From assembly GCA_963205495.1 (NCBI GenBank), contig CAUJIN010000026.1:1-64000 (forward strand): a stretch of 64,000 bases of DNA. Reading direction: 5' to 3'. The position numbers were made by a program, and so were the translations under genes. Below the pieces are notes generated by a model. The model was not told where the DNA came from. It searched no databases and saw only the letters and a list, made by a program, of their open reading frames with translations. The stretch is from Pseudomonadota bacterium. GTDB lineage: Bacteria > Pseudomonadota > Gammaproteobacteria > Xanthomonadales > Xanthomonadaceae. Positions 21,581 to 30,429 of the stretch are shown here, one piece after another (positions within the stretch are counted from its first letter, which is position 1; each line of letters starts with the position of its first letter).

Positions 21581-22189
21581 CTATACCCGTGCGGGATTGT
21601 TGCTGTCAGGCGGGCAGGCGCGCGAGCGCCAGCGCCAGACCCGCCGCGCCAGCCAGAACACGACCAGCGCCGCGCCCAGGGTGAGGCACAGCAGCAGGCC
21701 CAGCGCCAGCCACGGATGCGTGAAGACCAGCGCCAGGGTTCCGAGCGCCAGCGTGTCCTCCCCCACCGAGGTGGCGAGATTGCTGACCGGCTCGGGCGAA
21801 GTATTGAGGACCGCGCGGGTGCCGGACTTGAGCGCATGGCTGAGCAGCGCGGCACCACCGCCGGCCACCGCCCAGCCGATTCCCAGCTCACCGTCCGGCC
21901 CGGCCAGCGCGGCGCTGGCGAGAAACGCGCCGGCGGGAACCCGCAGCACGGTCTGGAGCAGGTCCCAGACCGAATCCACGCCGGGGATCTTGTCGGTGCC
22001 GAATTCCACCGCGGCCAGCAGCCCGGACACGCCCAGCACCCAGGGCGACTGGCACAGGTCCAGCGCGCCGGGAAGCTCGATCCAGCCAAAGTAGCCGGCC
22101 AGCCCCAGCCCGAAGACGGTCAGGTAGGCGCGAATGCCGGCCAGCCAGGCCAGCGTGACGCCCAAGGCGAACACCTGCGCTTCGTTCAT
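21581..22189 (-). CDS. DUF4126 family membrane protein
   Basis: A 202-residue integral membrane protein with about five hydrophobic segments (roughly 5-30, 48-68, 85-120, 142-185). The pattern AWLAGIRAYLTVFGLGLAG at the start and FGTDKIPGVDSVWDLLQTVLRVPAGAFLASAAL in the middle are characteristic of DUF4126 proteins. GWAVAGGGAALLSHALKSGTRA and NTSPEPVSNLATSVGED follow. The family has no established function. The ATG at 22189 was chosen over upstream in-frame codons because MNEAQVFALGVTLAWLAG opens directly into the first helix. It is divergent from the coiled-coil membrane protein gene at 22354 and ends 35 nt before the start of the FimX-like gene's reading frame on the same strand. Confidence 0.82.
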   Translation of the reverse strand: MNEAQVFALGVTLAWLAGIRAYLTVFGLGLAGYFGWIELPGALDLCQSPWVLGVSGLLAAVEFGTDKIPGVDSVWDLLQTVLRVPAGAFLASAALAGPDGELGIGWAVAGGGAALLSHALKSGTRAVLNTSPEPVSNLATSVGEDTLALGTLALVFTHPWLALGLLLCLTLGAALVVFWLARRVWRWRSRACPPDSNNPARV

Positions 22190-22353
22190 TGCGGATTCCT
22201 TCGTTTCCTGAGTGGGAATACCTGCGCCCGGACGCACGCAGGTGCCCGTTCGTGACTGCACCGGTAGTATAAGCAGGCTCTGGTTGACGCGCCGCCGCCG
22301 CGGTGGCTAACTGCCCGACCGATCATCGCCGCGCCCATCCGCCCGCTCCGCCG

Positions 22354-23082
22354 ATGGCTTCCCCGCCCCGCCCCCGACTGGTCATTACCGAACGCCGAAC
22401 CGGCGGCGGCATGCGCATCGCGCTGCTGCTCCTGGCCTGGGCCGCATCCCTGTCCGCCGCGTGGTGGACCGGAGCGCGCCTGGCCTCCCCGGACGCCGGT
22501 CGGTTGCACGTCGAACTGGGCGCCCTGCAGGACGAGCACGGCAAGGCACTGCAGCGGGTCGAAAAACTCACCCAGAAGGTCGCCACGCTGGAGCGTTCCG
22601 AGCAGGTCGAACGCGACGCCGCGCGCGCGCTGCAGGACGCCCTGACCGAACGCGACGCCGAACTGGCGGCGCTGCGCAACGACGTGGCCTTTTTCGAGCG
22701 ACTTGCGGGCAACACCGCCCAGCGCCAGCCGCTGGCGGTGCACAGCCTCTCGCTCGAACCGCTGGGCGACGGCGGCTGGCGCTATCTGCTGATCCTGACC
22801 CAGAATCTCAAGAAATCCGCGATCAGCAAGGGCAGCTTCACCCTCCAGGTCGAAGGCTCGCAGGACGGCGCCCTGCGCACGCTGGAGTGGAGCGACCTTT
22901 TGCAGAAGCCCGGCGCGGATGCGCATCCGTTCTCGTTCAAGTATTTCCAGCAGATCGAAGGCAGCATCTCGCTGCCGGCGGGCTTCCTTCCGCACCGCGT
23001 GCGGGTGAACGTCCGTTCCGACCAGGGGCCGACCGAACAGGTCGTGCCCTGGCCCGACGCCTCTTCTTCCGGAGTGTCCTGA
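22354..23082 (+). CDS. DUF6776-type membrane protein with coiled coil
   Basis: A 242-residue protein with a single N-terminal membrane helix (MRIALLLLAWAASLSAAWW, about 20-38). A coiled coil follows (about 52-112, rich in heptads such as ERDAARALQDALTERDAEL), and then a beta-rich C-terminal domain (about 120-235). The architecture matches the conserved proteobacterial DUF6776 family, whose function is unknown. The start is uncertain: a GTG at 22303 would add 17 residues, and the ATG at 22354 or the internal Met before RIALL are alternatives. The gene lies 3 nt before a bactofilin gene. Joint action with that cytoskeletal protein at the envelope is a reasonable inference. Confidence 0.75.
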   Translation: MASPPRPRLVITERRTGGGMRIALLLLAWAASLSAAWWTGARLASPDAGRLHVELGALQDEHGKALQRVEKLTQKVATLERSEQVERDAARALQDALTERDAELAALRNDVAFFERLAGNTAQRQPLAVHSLSLEPLGDGGWRYLLILTQNLKKSAISKGSFTLQVEGSQDGALRTLEWSDLLQKPGADAHPFSFKYFQQIEGSISLPAGFLPHRVRVNVRSDQGPTEQVVPWPDASSSGVS

Positions 23083-23085
23083 CCC

Positions 23086-23508
23086 ATGGTGTTTGGTGAA
23101 AAGAAAAAAGCCGCGCGCGCCGTCGGCAGCGTGGAAACCCTGATCGGCTCGCAGGTGCGCATCCGCGGCGACCTGGAATTCAGCGGCGGGCTGTACGTGG
23201 ACGGCGCGATCGAAGGCGCGGTCACCGCGGCGAGCGACGCCAGCGGCGCGGTGTTGACCCTGGCCGAGGCCGGCCGCATCGAGGGCGAGGTGCGCGCTCC
23301 GGTCATCCTCCTCAACGGCACCCTGATCGGCGATGTCCATGCCAGCCAGCGGGTGGAACTCGGGCCGACCGCGCGGGTGGAAGGCAACATCTATTACACC
23401 GTGGTGGAAATGATGGCCGGTGCCACGCTGACCGGCCGGCTGATCCACAGCGACGGCAAGCCGCGCCAGCTCACCGGCCCGGGTTCGGACGAGCAGACTG
23501 CCGGCTGA
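23086..23508 (+). CDS. Bactofilin (polymer-forming cytoskeletal protein)
   Basis: A 140-residue bactofilin (DUF583). The central right-handed beta-helix covers about 16-120, with repeated short strands such as VRIRGDLEFSGGLYVDGAIEG and VRAPVILLNGTLIGDVHA. Basic/hydrophilic ends (MVFGEKKKAARA and a polar tail) flank it as in the family. Bactofilins polymerise without nucleotide and scaffold cell-shape or envelope enzymes. The first residues could form the membrane-binding tip known in some members. It overlaps no gene but begins 3 nt after the preceding membrane protein, and erpA follows after 54 nt. Confidence 0.93.
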   Translation: MVFGEKKKAARAVGSVETLIGSQVRIRGDLEFSGGLYVDGAIEGAVTAASDASGAVLTLAEAGRIEGEVRAPVILLNGTLIGDVHASQRVELGPTARVEGNIYYTVVEMMAGATLTGRLIHSDGKPRQLTGPGSDEQTAG

Positions 23509-23562
23509 CCGCGGCACCGGGTGCGGCAGATTTTCGCCGCCCCCTGCCCTATCCTTGTCGAC

Positions 23563-23940
23563 ATGGATATCCACACCCTTCCCACGCCGGGCACGGCGCC
23601 CGCGGCGGCATCGTCACCGATCCGCTTCAGCGCACTGGCCGCCGCCAAGGTTGGCGAACTGGTCCGCGAGGACGGAAACGCCGCGCTCAAGCTGCGCGTC
23701 TACATCTCCGGCGGCGGCTGTTCGGGCTTCCAGTACGGCTTCGAGTTCGACGAGGAGCAGGCCGAAGACGACATCGCGGTCGAACGCGACGGCGCGGTCC
23801 TGCTGGTCGATCCGCTCAGCCTGCAGTACCTGCAGGGCGCCGAAGTCGACTATGCGGAAAACCTGCAGGGCGCGCAGTTCGTGATCCGCAATCCGAACGC
23901 CAAGACCACCTGCGGCTGCGGTTCCTCGTTCTCGGCCTGA
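23563..23940 (+). CDS. erpA: Iron-sulfur cluster insertion protein ErpA
   Basis: A 125-residue A-type Fe-S carrier that delivers clusters to target proteins. The three conserved Cys are present: one in [14 protein letters not shown] (about 48-61) and two in the C-terminal CGCGSSF motif. [11 protein letters not shown] and [16 protein letters not shown] segments (here [14 protein letters not shown]) are diagnostic for ErpA over IscA. Residues 1-18 are a variable leader. The ATG at 23563 was chosen over an upstream in-frame codon because it gives the normal length. It sits between the bactofilin and nudC genes on the same strand. Confidence 0.94.
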   Translation: MDIHTLPTPGTAPAAASSPIRFSALAAAKVGELVREDGNAALKLRVYISGGGCSGFQYGFEFDEEQAEDDIAVERDGAVLLVDPLSLQYLQGAEVDYAENLQGAQFVIRNPNAKTTCGCGSSFSA

Positions 23941-23966
23941 ACGCCCGCACTGCGGACGCCATCGGC

Positions 23967-24899
23967 GTGGACCGTTCCGAAGCCAGCCTGCGCAACCGTT
24001 TCTCCGGCCTGCCGCTGGACCGCGACGAGCTTTCCCGCCTGTCCGAATCCGCGCTTGAGGCGCTGTGGCCGACCGCGCAGGTGGTCCTCGTGGACTTCGA
24101 GGGACAAACCCCCGGCGACGACGCCGGCCCGCGCTGGCTGCACGGCGCCGATCTCGGCCCGGCGCGCCTGGCCGACGCCAGTTTCCTCGGAAAAAATCCG
24201 GACCAAGCCGCCTGGTTCGCACTGCCCACCGAGCGCCTGGCGCCGGGCGAGCTTCCCGCGGCCCCGCGCATCGACCTGCGCCGCGCTGCGGCGCACTGGC
24301 CACCCTTCCATTCCGGCGTGTTCGCCTATGCCAAGGCACTGCTCCTGTGGCAAAGCCGCGCGCGCCACTGCGGTGCCTGCGGCGCGGCCACCCAGCTGGT
24401 GCGCGCCGGCCACTGCGCGCGCTGCCGCAATCCCGACTGTGCGCTGCAGCATTTCCCGCGTACCGATGCGGCCATCATCGTGCTGGTGTCCGACGGCGAC
24501 CGCGCCCTGCTGGGCCGCCAGCGCAGCTGGCCCGAGCGGCGCTGGTCCACCCTGGCCGGTTTCGTGGAGCCGGGGGAATCGCTGGAAGACGCGGTGCGGC
24601 GCGAGGTGGGCGAGGAATCCGGCGTCACGCTCGATTCGGTGCGCTACCACTCCTCCCAGCCCTGGCCCTTCCCCGGCGCGCTGATGGTGGGCTTCCGCGC
24701 CGTCGCGGAAGACCCGCGCATCCGCGTCGGCGAGGAACTGGAGGACGCGCGCTGGTTCGCCGCGCGTGATCTGGTCGCGGCAATCCGCTCCGATGCCGTG
24801 CGCCTGCCGCCTCCGATCTCGATCTCGCGCCGGCTGATCGAGGACTGGCTGGTCGAAACCCTGGGCCAGGCCGCGCTCGCGGAGCTGCCGCAAGACTGA
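23967..24899 (+). CDS. nudC: NADH pyrophosphatase / RNA decapping hydrolase NudC
   Basis: A 310-residue Nudix hydrolase that cleaves NADH and removes the NAD cap from RNA 5' ends. The zinc ribbon has Cys135, Cys138, Cys150 and Cys153. The Nudix box runs from Gly198 to Val220 (GFVEPGESLEDAV then RREVGEESGV) with all the acidic metal ligands. SQPWPFP at 230-236 is the NudC signature that separates it from other Nudix enzymes. The start is GTG at 23967, giving MDRSEASL; no in-frame ATG fits better. It is 26 nt downstream of erpA. Confidence 0.94.
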   Translation: MDRSEASLRNRFSGLPLDRDELSRLSESALEALWPTAQVVLVDFEGQTPGDDAGPRWLHGADLGPARLADASFLGKNPDQAAWFALPTERLAPGELPAAPRIDLRRAAAHWPPFHSGVFAYAKALLLWQSRARHCGACGAATQLVRAGHCARCRNPDCALQHFPRTDAAIIVLVSDGDRALLGRQRSWPERRWSTLAGFVEPGESLEDAVRREVGEESGVTLDSVRYHSSQPWPFPGALMVGFRAVAEDPRIRVGEELEDARWFAARDLVAAIRSDAVRLPPPISISRRLIEDWLVETLGQAALAELPQD

Positions 24900-24928
24900 C
24901 GCGCGGCCGGAAGCGCAGCGTTTGGGAA

Positions 24929-24934
24929 TACAAT
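24929..24934 (+). promoter_or_regulatory. Possible -10 element upstream of ampE-like gene
   Basis: TACAAT stands out in the GC-rich 62-bp gap between nudC and the AmpE-like gene, 27 bp before the ATG. The -35 region about 17 bp upstream (GCCGGA) is poor, so this is only a weak sigma-70 candidate. Confidence 0.25.
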
Positions 24935-24961
24935 TGCCACGCACTTCCGTCGGGAACTCAC

Positions 24962-25900
24962 ATGTCATCCACCCTGATCGCCGTGGTGCTGGCACTGGTG
25001 CTCGGCCACTACGTCACCGCGCTCGCGCGGCTGCGTTGCTTCGGCTGGTTCACGCGCTGGCGAGGCTGGCTGGGGCGGCGGATGGGGACCTCCTTTGCCT
25101 CGCCGTTCGCGCTGCTGGCCGTGCTGGTTCCGCCGCTGGCGCTGGTGGCCTGGGCGCAGGATGCCGCCGCCGGCCATTTCCACGGACTGGCCGGATTCGC
25201 CTTCGCCTTGGCCATGCTCGTCTACTGCTGGGGTCCGCGGGACCTGGATCTCGACGTGGAAGCGGCCGAGGAAGCCGATGACGCAGCGGCGCGCACCCTC
25301 GCGCTTGCCCGTCTGTCCGGCAGCGACCGGCCGGCCGGCGAAGATCCGGAATCCCTGATGCGGGCGGTGTTCCGCGGCGCGCGGCGGCGCTGGTTCGGCG
25401 TGCTGTTCTGGTTCCTGCTGCTCGGTCCCTTCGGCGCGCTGCTGTATCGACTGGCCGAACGCACCGTCGATCACTCCGGTCAAGCCGCACCGCCGCCGGC
25501 ACAGGCCGCCGCCTGGCGGCACCTGCTGGCCATCCTCGACTGGCCGGTTGCTCATCTGATGACCCTGGCGCTGGCCGTGGTCGGACACTTCGACGCGGTG
25601 TACGGCGCCTGGCGCGACTGGCACGCCGCGAACGAAGGCGGCGGCTTCGACTTTTCCGCCGGATTCCTCGACGCCGCCGCGCGCGTCAGCGTCGGTCTTG
25701 CGCTGCACGACGCGGAAGCGGAGCGCCGCGAGGACGACGACGCCGATGACGCGGCCTCCGCCGACGCACGGGAACACCAGCCACCCGCCGACGCCCCCGC
25801 TCCCACACCGGTCCTGCACGCCTCGATGGCGCTGGTCTGGCGCATCCTGGTGGCCTGGCTCGTGGTCCTGGCCCTGTTCGTCCTTGCCGGTTATGTCTGA
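24962..25900 (+). CDS. ampE: AmpE-like regulatory membrane protein
   Basis: A 312-residue inner-membrane protein. Hydrophobic segments appear near 1-18, 42-65, 72-90, 140-162 and 290-311. YCWGPRDLDLDV (about 87-98) and RRRWFGVLFWFLLLGPFGALLYRL are the hallmark AmpE segments; the first resembles the nucleotide- or metal-contacting loop conserved in CobD/CbiB relatives. AmpE was first linked to beta-lactamase induction together with AmpD, but its biochemical role is not settled. No ampD or ampC is nearby. An acidic, Asp/Ala-rich stretch at about 255-280 is variable. nadE overlaps or abuts the 3' end. Confidence 0.82.
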   Translation: MSSTLIAVVLALVLGHYVTALARLRCFGWFTRWRGWLGRRMGTSFASPFALLAVLVPPLALVAWAQDAAAGHFHGLAGFAFALAMLVYCWGPRDLDLDVEAAEEADDAAARTLALARLSGSDRPAGEDPESLMRAVFRGARRRWFGVLFWFLLLGPFGALLYRLAERTVDHSGQAAPPPAQAAAWRHLLAILDWPVAHLMTLALAVVGHFDAVYGAWRDWHAANEGGGFDFSAGFLDAAARVSVGLALHDAEAERREDDDADDAASADAREHQPPADAPAPTPVLHASMALVWRILVAWLVVLALFVLAGYV

Positions 25901-25907
25901 GGTTCCC

Positions 25908-27527
25908 ATGAGTCACCCGCTGCGCATCGCGCTGGCATCGTTCGATTTCCCGCTCGGTGCCGTGGCCGACAACGCCGCGCGCCTTGCTGCGCTGCTCGCC
26001 GAGGCGCGCGATACGCACCGCGCCGCGATCGTGGTGTTTCCGGAATTGTCCCTGAGCGGCAGTCCGGCGCTCGATCTTCTCTCCCATCCTCCCTTCCTGG
26101 CCGAGTGCCGCAGCGCGCTGGAATCGCTGGCCGTCGGGGTGCAGGGCATCACCGCAATAGTGGGCTGGCCCTGCCGCGTGGGCGAGGTCACGGCCAGCGC
26201 GCTCAGCGTGATCGGCGATGGACGCATCCTCGCCACCGCGCTCGCGCCGGTGCGCGGCCCGGCGCCGGCGGTATCGGAACCCGCCTGCGGTGTGTTCGAA
26301 CCACACGCCGTCCACTTCGAAGTCGACGGCATCCGCGTGGGCGTGGCCGCTGGCGACGACGCTGCCGCACTCCAGGCACTGTCCGAGGCGGGCGTGGCCC
26401 TGGTCCTGCGCCCGTGCGCCACGGCCTTCGCGCACGACGGGCTGGAACAAGGCGCCGCCCGCTTGTCGGATCAGGCGCAGCGCAGCGGGCTGGCCCTTGC
26501 GCGGATCAACGCCATCGGCGCACAGGACGCCTGGATCTTCCCCGGCGAGGCACAGCTCGCCGACGGCGACGGCCGCCTGCATCCCGCCCCGCGCGCCTTT
26601 CAGGAAGGCTGGCGGATCGCCGACTTCGCCCCTGCCGCGCGGCGTTTTTCCCCGCAGCAATGGCCGACCGAGGACGACCCGTCGCGCGAATCGATGGCCT
26701 GGCGCGCGCTGGTTGCCGGGCTTCGCGGCTATGTCCGCAGGAACGGCTTTTCCCGCGCACTGCTCGGGCTTTCCGGCGGATTGGATTCCGCTCTGGTGCT
26801 GGCCGCAGCGGTCGATGCGCTGGGCGCGCAGAACCTCACCGCGGTGCGACTTCCCTCCCGCCACACCAGCGCGCTGTCCAACGATCTGGCCGAGCAGCAG
26901 GCCGCGATGCTGGGCGTGCGACTGCTGACCCTGCCGATCGAACCCACCGTCCAGTCCGCGTACCAGACCCTTTCCGCCGCCATCGGCGAACTGCCGGGGC
27001 TGGCGCTGGAAAACCTCCAGAGCCGCGCGCGCGGAGTGCTGCTCATGGGCCTTGCCAATGCCGAGGGCGGGCTGCTGCTGGCCACCGGCAACAAGAGCGA
27101 ATCGGCCGTGGGCTACTGCACCCTCTATGGCGACACCTGCGGCGGCTACGCGCCGCTGGCCGACCTCTACAAGACCGAGGTCTACGCGCTGGCGCGCTGG
27201 CGCAACGCGCGCGGCGACGGCGCGGCGATTCCGCAGGGCTGCATCGACCGCGCGCCCAGCGCGGAGCTGCGGGACAACCAGCGCGACGAGGATTCGCTGC
27301 CGCCCTATCCTGTGCTCGACGCCCTGCTCGACCGCCATCTCGAAGGACGGCTGTCGGCTGCGCAGCTGGTGGAGGCGGGCTTCGAGGCGCACACCGTGCA
27401 GCGCGTGCTGCACCTTTTGCGCATTTCCGAATGGAAGCGCGCCCAGTGCGCTCCGGGTCCGCGCCTCTCGACCAGCGCCTTCGGCAGCGTCCTGCAGCGG
27501 CCGATCACCTCGGGCTACGCGGGCTGA
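25908..27527 (+). CDS. nadE: NAD+ synthase with eroded glutaminase domain
   Basis: A 539-residue two-domain NAD synthetase that amidates nicotinic acid adenine dinucleotide in the last step of NAD synthesis. The C-terminal synthetase domain (about 275-539) is intact: LGLSGGLDSALVLAAA is the ATP pyrophosphatase P-loop, and LLATGNKSESAVGYCTLYGD is normal. The N-terminal nitrilase-fold domain keeps Glu46 (FPELSLSG). The usual catalytic Cys in GVxICED is lost (VGVAAGDD, residues 144-151), and the domain contains no Lys at all, so the catalytic Lys is also gone. It should depend on free ammonia or on a separate ammonia source. ATG at 25908 follows a TGAGG site; ATG at 25893, overlapping the ampE stop, is an alternative. 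Confidence 0.92.
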   Translation: MSHPLRIALASFDFPLGAVADNAARLAALLAEARDTHRAAIVVFPELSLSGSPALDLLSHPPFLAECRSALESLAVGVQGITAIVGWPCRVGEVTASALSVIGDGRILATALAPVRGPAPAVSEPACGVFEPHAVHFEVDGIRVGVAAGDDAAALQALSEAGVALVLRPCATAFAHDGLEQGAARLSDQAQRSGLALARINAIGAQDAWIFPGEAQLADGDGRLHPAPRAFQEGWRIADFAPAARRFSPQQWPTEDDPSRESMAWRALVAGLRGYVRRNGFSRALLGLSGGLDSALVLAAAVDALGAQNLTAVRLPSRHTSALSNDLAEQQAAMLGVRLLTLPIEPTVQSAYQTLSAAIGELPGLALENLQSRARGVLLMGLANAEGGLLLATGNKSESAVGYCTLYGDTCGGYAPLADLYKTEVYALARWRNARGDGAAIPQGCIDRAPSAELRDNQRDEDSLPPYPVLDALLDRHLEGRLSAAQLVEAGFEAHTVQRVLHLLRISEWKRAQCAPGPRLSTSAFGSVLQRPITSGYAG

Positions 27528-27545
27528 GGCCCTCAGGGCCTCGAA

Positions 27546-27581
27546 CGCGCCGCCCCGGAAAACGCGCGGCGGGGTGGCGCG
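27546..27581. terminator. Hairpin between convergent nadE and bamD
   Basis: Arms CGCGCCGCCCCG (27546-27557) and CGGGGTGGCGCG (27570-27581) pair over 12 bp with one G-T pair. It lies between the two convergent stop codons. No T-run follows on either strand. Confidence 0.4.
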
Positions 27582-27594
27582 TGGCTCGAAGCAG

Positions 27595-28485
27595 TCAGCC
27601 GTGGTTGCCGAGCGCAGGCCCGGGAACCGCGGCCGAGCGCAAATCGCCGTAATAGCTGCGCTTGTCCGAACCGAACGGCGTCAGCTTGCGCCACCAGGAG
27701 CGTTCGGACGGCCAGTCGCCGCGCAGATAGGGGTGATCGGGATAGTTGGTCTCCAGCACGCGCCGCGCGTCGCGCGCCAGCGTCTCCTGCCGCAGGCGCG
27801 CGTAGGATTCGCTCAGCACCGCCAGCGCATCGGCGGTATAGACGTTCTGAGGGTACTGCTCGATCAGGTGCTGGCTGCGGTTGGCCGCCGCCACCCAGGC
27901 CCGGCGCTCCAGATAGAAGACCGCCACGTTGAGGTCGTGCCGGGCCATCTGGTTGCGCAGGTGCACCATCTTGGCGCGCGCATCGGCGGCATAGCGGCTG
28001 TCGGGAAAACGCTGGATCAGGTCGTTGAAGTCGTTGAAGGACTGCTGCAGCGACACCTGCTCGCGCTGGGTGGGATCGAGCCTGGCCATGCGCAGCACCA
28101 TGCCCTCGTGCCGATCGAAGTTGACCAGGCCGCGCAGGTAGTACATGTAATCGATCTTGTCGTGCGCAGGGTAGGTGCGGATGAAACGGTTGATCGCCGA
28201 GGTCGCATCTTCCGGCTTGTTGCCCTTGTAGTAGGCGTAGGCCAGCTCGATCTGCGCCTGCTCGCTGTAAGGGCCATAGGGAAAACGCGCGATCAGGCGC
28301 TGGTAGACGCGCTGGGCGCGGCTGACGTTGCCTTTCTCCAGCGAGGCCTTGGCCTGGGTGTAAAGCGCATCGAGCGGCAAGGTCTCCAGCGGATCCTCGC
28401 GCTTGCCCCAGCGGCCGCAGGAAGTCAGCAGGAGGGCGAGCGCCAGCAGGAGGGCGATTCGGGCGATACCGGGAAGTCGGGTCAT
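27595..28485 (-). CDS. bamD: Outer-membrane assembly lipoprotein BamD
   Basis: A 296-residue lipoprotein of the BAM complex, which inserts beta-barrel proteins in the outer membrane. Residues 1-23 are a signal with the lipobox LTSC. Five TPR-like repeats follow (about 38-250), including LYTQAKASLEKGNVSRAQRVYQRLI-type helices and FPYGPYSEQAQIELAYAYYK, which is highly conserved in BamD. The C-terminal tail (about 262-296, SERSWWRKLTPFGSDKRS) is longer than in E. coli. The gene is divergent from rluD, as in many gammaproteobacteria. Confidence 0.95.
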   Translation of the reverse strand: MTRLPGIARIALLLALALLLTSCGRWGKREDPLETLPLDALYTQAKASLEKGNVSRAQRVYQRLIARFPYGPYSEQAQIELAYAYYKGNKPEDATSAINRFIRTYPAHDKIDYMYYLRGLVNFDRHEGMVLRMARLDPTQREQVSLQQSFNDFNDLIQRFPDSRYAADARAKMVHLRNQMARHDLNVAVFYLERRAWVAAANRSQHLIEQYPQNVYTADALAVLSESYARLRQETLARDARRVLETNYPDHPYLRGDWPSERSWWRKLTPFGSDKRSYYGDLRSAAVPGPALGNHG

Positions 28486-28524
28486 CTGTGACTCTGTCTG
28501 CCGCGTCGAACGCAGGGCGGGGCA

Positions 28525-28530
28525 TAATAT
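28525..28530. promoter_or_regulatory. Candidate -10 in the bamD/rluD divergent region
   Basis: TAATAT (28525-28530) within GGGCATAATATCCC is an AT-rich spot in the 123-bp divergent gap. Read leftward it gives ATATTA/TATTAT, so it could serve bamD, rluD or both. Convincing -35 hexamers were not found. Confidence 0.3.
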
Positions 28531-28608
28531 CCCAAAGCCGCAGGCCGGCCCATTAAGAAGCCGTGAAGCGGGTCTGCGGCGCTCCTTCCATACGACGCCG
28601 GTACAGCC

Positions 28609-29598
28609 ATGACTTCTTCCGAACCTTCTCCGGCCATCGCCCTGCGCCAGGCGCAAATCCCCGATTCGGCCGCCGGCCGCCGGGTCGATCAGGCCCTCGC
28701 CGAGCTGTTTCCCGAGTTCTCGCGCTCGCGCCTCACCGCCTGGCTCAAGGCCGGGGACATCACCCTCGACGGCAAGGTGCCGCGGCCGCGCGACGCCGTG
28801 CGCGGCGGCGAACGGGTCGAGGTGAACGCCACGCTGGAACCGGCCACGGATTCCCGGCCCGAGCCGATCCGGCTTTCGATCCTGCACGAGGACGCCCACC
28901 TGCTGGTGATCAACAAGCCGGTCGGACTGGTGGTGCATCCGGGCGCGGGCAATCCCGACGGCACCCTGGTCAACGCGCTGCTGCACCACGACCCGGCCCT
29001 GGCCGTGCTGCCGCGCGCCGGCATCGTGCACCGCCTCGACAAGGAAACCTCGGGCGCGCTGATCGTGGCGCGCACCCTGGAGGCTCACACCGCCCTGGTC
29101 GAGCAGCTCGCCGCGCGCGAGATCCATCGCCAGTACGAAGCCATCGTCAACGGCACGATGATCGCGGGCGGCACGGTCGATGCGCCGCTGGACCGCCATC
29201 CGGTCGACCGCCTGCGCCGCGCGGTGCGCGAAGACGGCAAGCCCGCCGTCACCCACTACCGGGTGCGCGAGCGATACCGCGCCCACACCCGCATCGAATG
29301 CGTGCTGGAAACCGGCCGCACCCACCAGATCCGCGTGCACATGGCCCACGTCCGCCACCCGCTGGTGGGCGACTCGCTGTACGGGGGCACCCTGCGCCTG
29401 CCGAAAGCCGCCGGCGAAACCCTGGTCGCCACGCTGCGCGGCTTCCGCCGCCAGGCGCTGCACGCCGAACGGGTGGCGCTGTCGCACCCGATCACGGGCG
29501 AGGCGCTGGAAATCCTGGCGCCCGCGCCCGAAGACCTGCTTGCGCTGGCCCGCGCGCTGCGCGAGGACACCGCGGCACACGCCGATGATCGCGCCTGA
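28609..29598 (+). CDS. rluD: 23S rRNA pseudouridine synthase RluD
   Basis: A 329-residue RluA-family synthase, expected to make the pseudouridines of helix 69 in 23S rRNA (E. coli positions 1911/1915/1917). An S4 RNA-binding domain spans about 22-80 ([28 protein letters not shown]). The catalytic domain has [13 protein letters not shown] and [14 protein letters not shown], whose Asp is the nucleophile. [21 protein letters not shown] is the third family motif. pgeF overlaps its 3' end by 14 nt, matching the E. coli order rluD-yfiH-clpB. Confidence 0.94.
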   Translation: MTSSEPSPAIALRQAQIPDSAAGRRVDQALAELFPEFSRSRLTAWLKAGDITLDGKVPRPRDAVRGGERVEVNATLEPATDSRPEPIRLSILHEDAHLLVINKPVGLVVHPGAGNPDGTLVNALLHHDPALAVLPRAGIVHRLDKETSGALIVARTLEAHTALVEQLAAREIHRQYEAIVNGTMIAGGTVDAPLDRHPVDRLRRAVREDGKPAVTHYRVRERYRAHTRIECVLETGRTHQIRVHMAHVRHPLVGDSLYGGTLRLPKAAGETLVATLRGFRRQALHAERVALSHPITGEALEILAPAPEDLLALARALREDTAAHADDRA

Positions 29599-30352
29599 TC
29601 TGCTGCTTCCCGACTGGCCGGCGCCGCCCGGCGTGCGCGCCTGCGTGACCACGCGCCGGCTGCCCGGCGCATCGCTTCCGCCTTTCGATGCCTTCAACCT
29701 CGGCGCGCGCTGCGGCGATGATCCAGACGCCGTCCGGGCCAATCGTGCGCAGCTGGTCGAACTGGCCGCGCTGCCCGGCGCGCCGCACTGGCTTTCGCAG
29801 GTGCATGGCACGGCGGTGCATGAGGTCGCCGCCGGCACTCCGGAGACGGATGAGCCGGAAGCCGACGCCGCCGTCACCCGCGTTCCGGGCGCGGTGCTGG
29901 GCGTGCTCACCGCCGACTGCCTGCCGGTGCTGTTCGCCACGCGCGACGGCTCGACGATCGGCGCCGCGCACGCCGGCTGGCGCGGCCTGGCGGCAGGCGT
30001 GCTGGAAGCCACCGTCGCGGCGATGCGCGCGCCTGGCGGCGAAATCCTTGCGTGGCTGGGGCCCGCAGCCGGCCCCGCGCGCTATGAAATCGGCGCCGAG
30101 GTGCGCGCCGCCTTCGTCGATGCGGACGCCGATGCCGCCGCGAGCTTCATCCCGACGCGTCCCGGCCACTACATGATCGATCTCTACGCGCTCGCCCGCC
30201 GCCGCCTCGCCGCCGCCGGCGTATCGCGCATCCACGGCGGCGGGCTGTGCACGATTTCGGATGCGACGCGCTTTTATTCCTACCGCCGCGACGGCCACAC
30301 CGGCCGCATGGCGTCGCTGATCCACCTGGCCGACGCCGCGGCCCGCCCATGA
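29585..30352 (+). CDS. pgeF: Peptidoglycan editing factor PgeF (YfiH)
   Basis: A 255-residue polyphenol oxidase/laccase-domain protein (DUF152). E. coli PgeF keeps peptidoglycan precursors correct by hydrolysing wrong UDP-MurNAc-L-Ser; other members act on purine nucleosides. Metal-binding residues are visible in [19 protein letters not shown] and [18 protein letters not shown], and the terminal [23 protein letters not shown] motif is complete. The ATG at 29585 overlaps rluD by 14 nt. A strong hairpin terminator follows 26 nt after the stop, separating this pair from clpB, which here lies beyond an inserted CsgG-like gene. Confidence 0.92.
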   Translation: MIAPDLLLPDWPAPPGVRACVTTRRLPGASLPPFDAFNLGARCGDDPDAVRANRAQLVELAALPGAPHWLSQVHGTAVHEVAAGTPETDEPEADAAVTRVPGAVLGVLTADCLPVLFATRDGSTIGAAHAGWRGLAAGVLEATVAAMRAPGGEILAWLGPAAGPARYEIGAEVRAAFVDADADAAASFIPTRPGHYMIDLYALARRRLAAAGVSRIHGGGLCTISDATRFYSYRRDGHTGRMASLIHLADAAARP

Positions 30353-30378
30353 CCACGCCTGGCGCGGTGGCCCAACGA

Positions 30379-30406
30379 GAAACGGCCCGCGGATGCGGGC
30401 CGTTTC
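30379..30406. terminator. Bidirectional terminator hairpin, pgeF / CsgG-like gene
   Basis: GAAACGGCCCGC (30379-30390) pairs perfectly over 12 bp with GCGGGCCGTTTC (30395-30406) around a GGAT tetraloop. The terminal A/T-rich base pairs give short A and T stretches on each strand. It lies between convergent stop codons, so it can serve both genes. Confidence 0.7.
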
Positions 30407-30429
30407 CGTAACGATGCCCCGCGGGCGGA

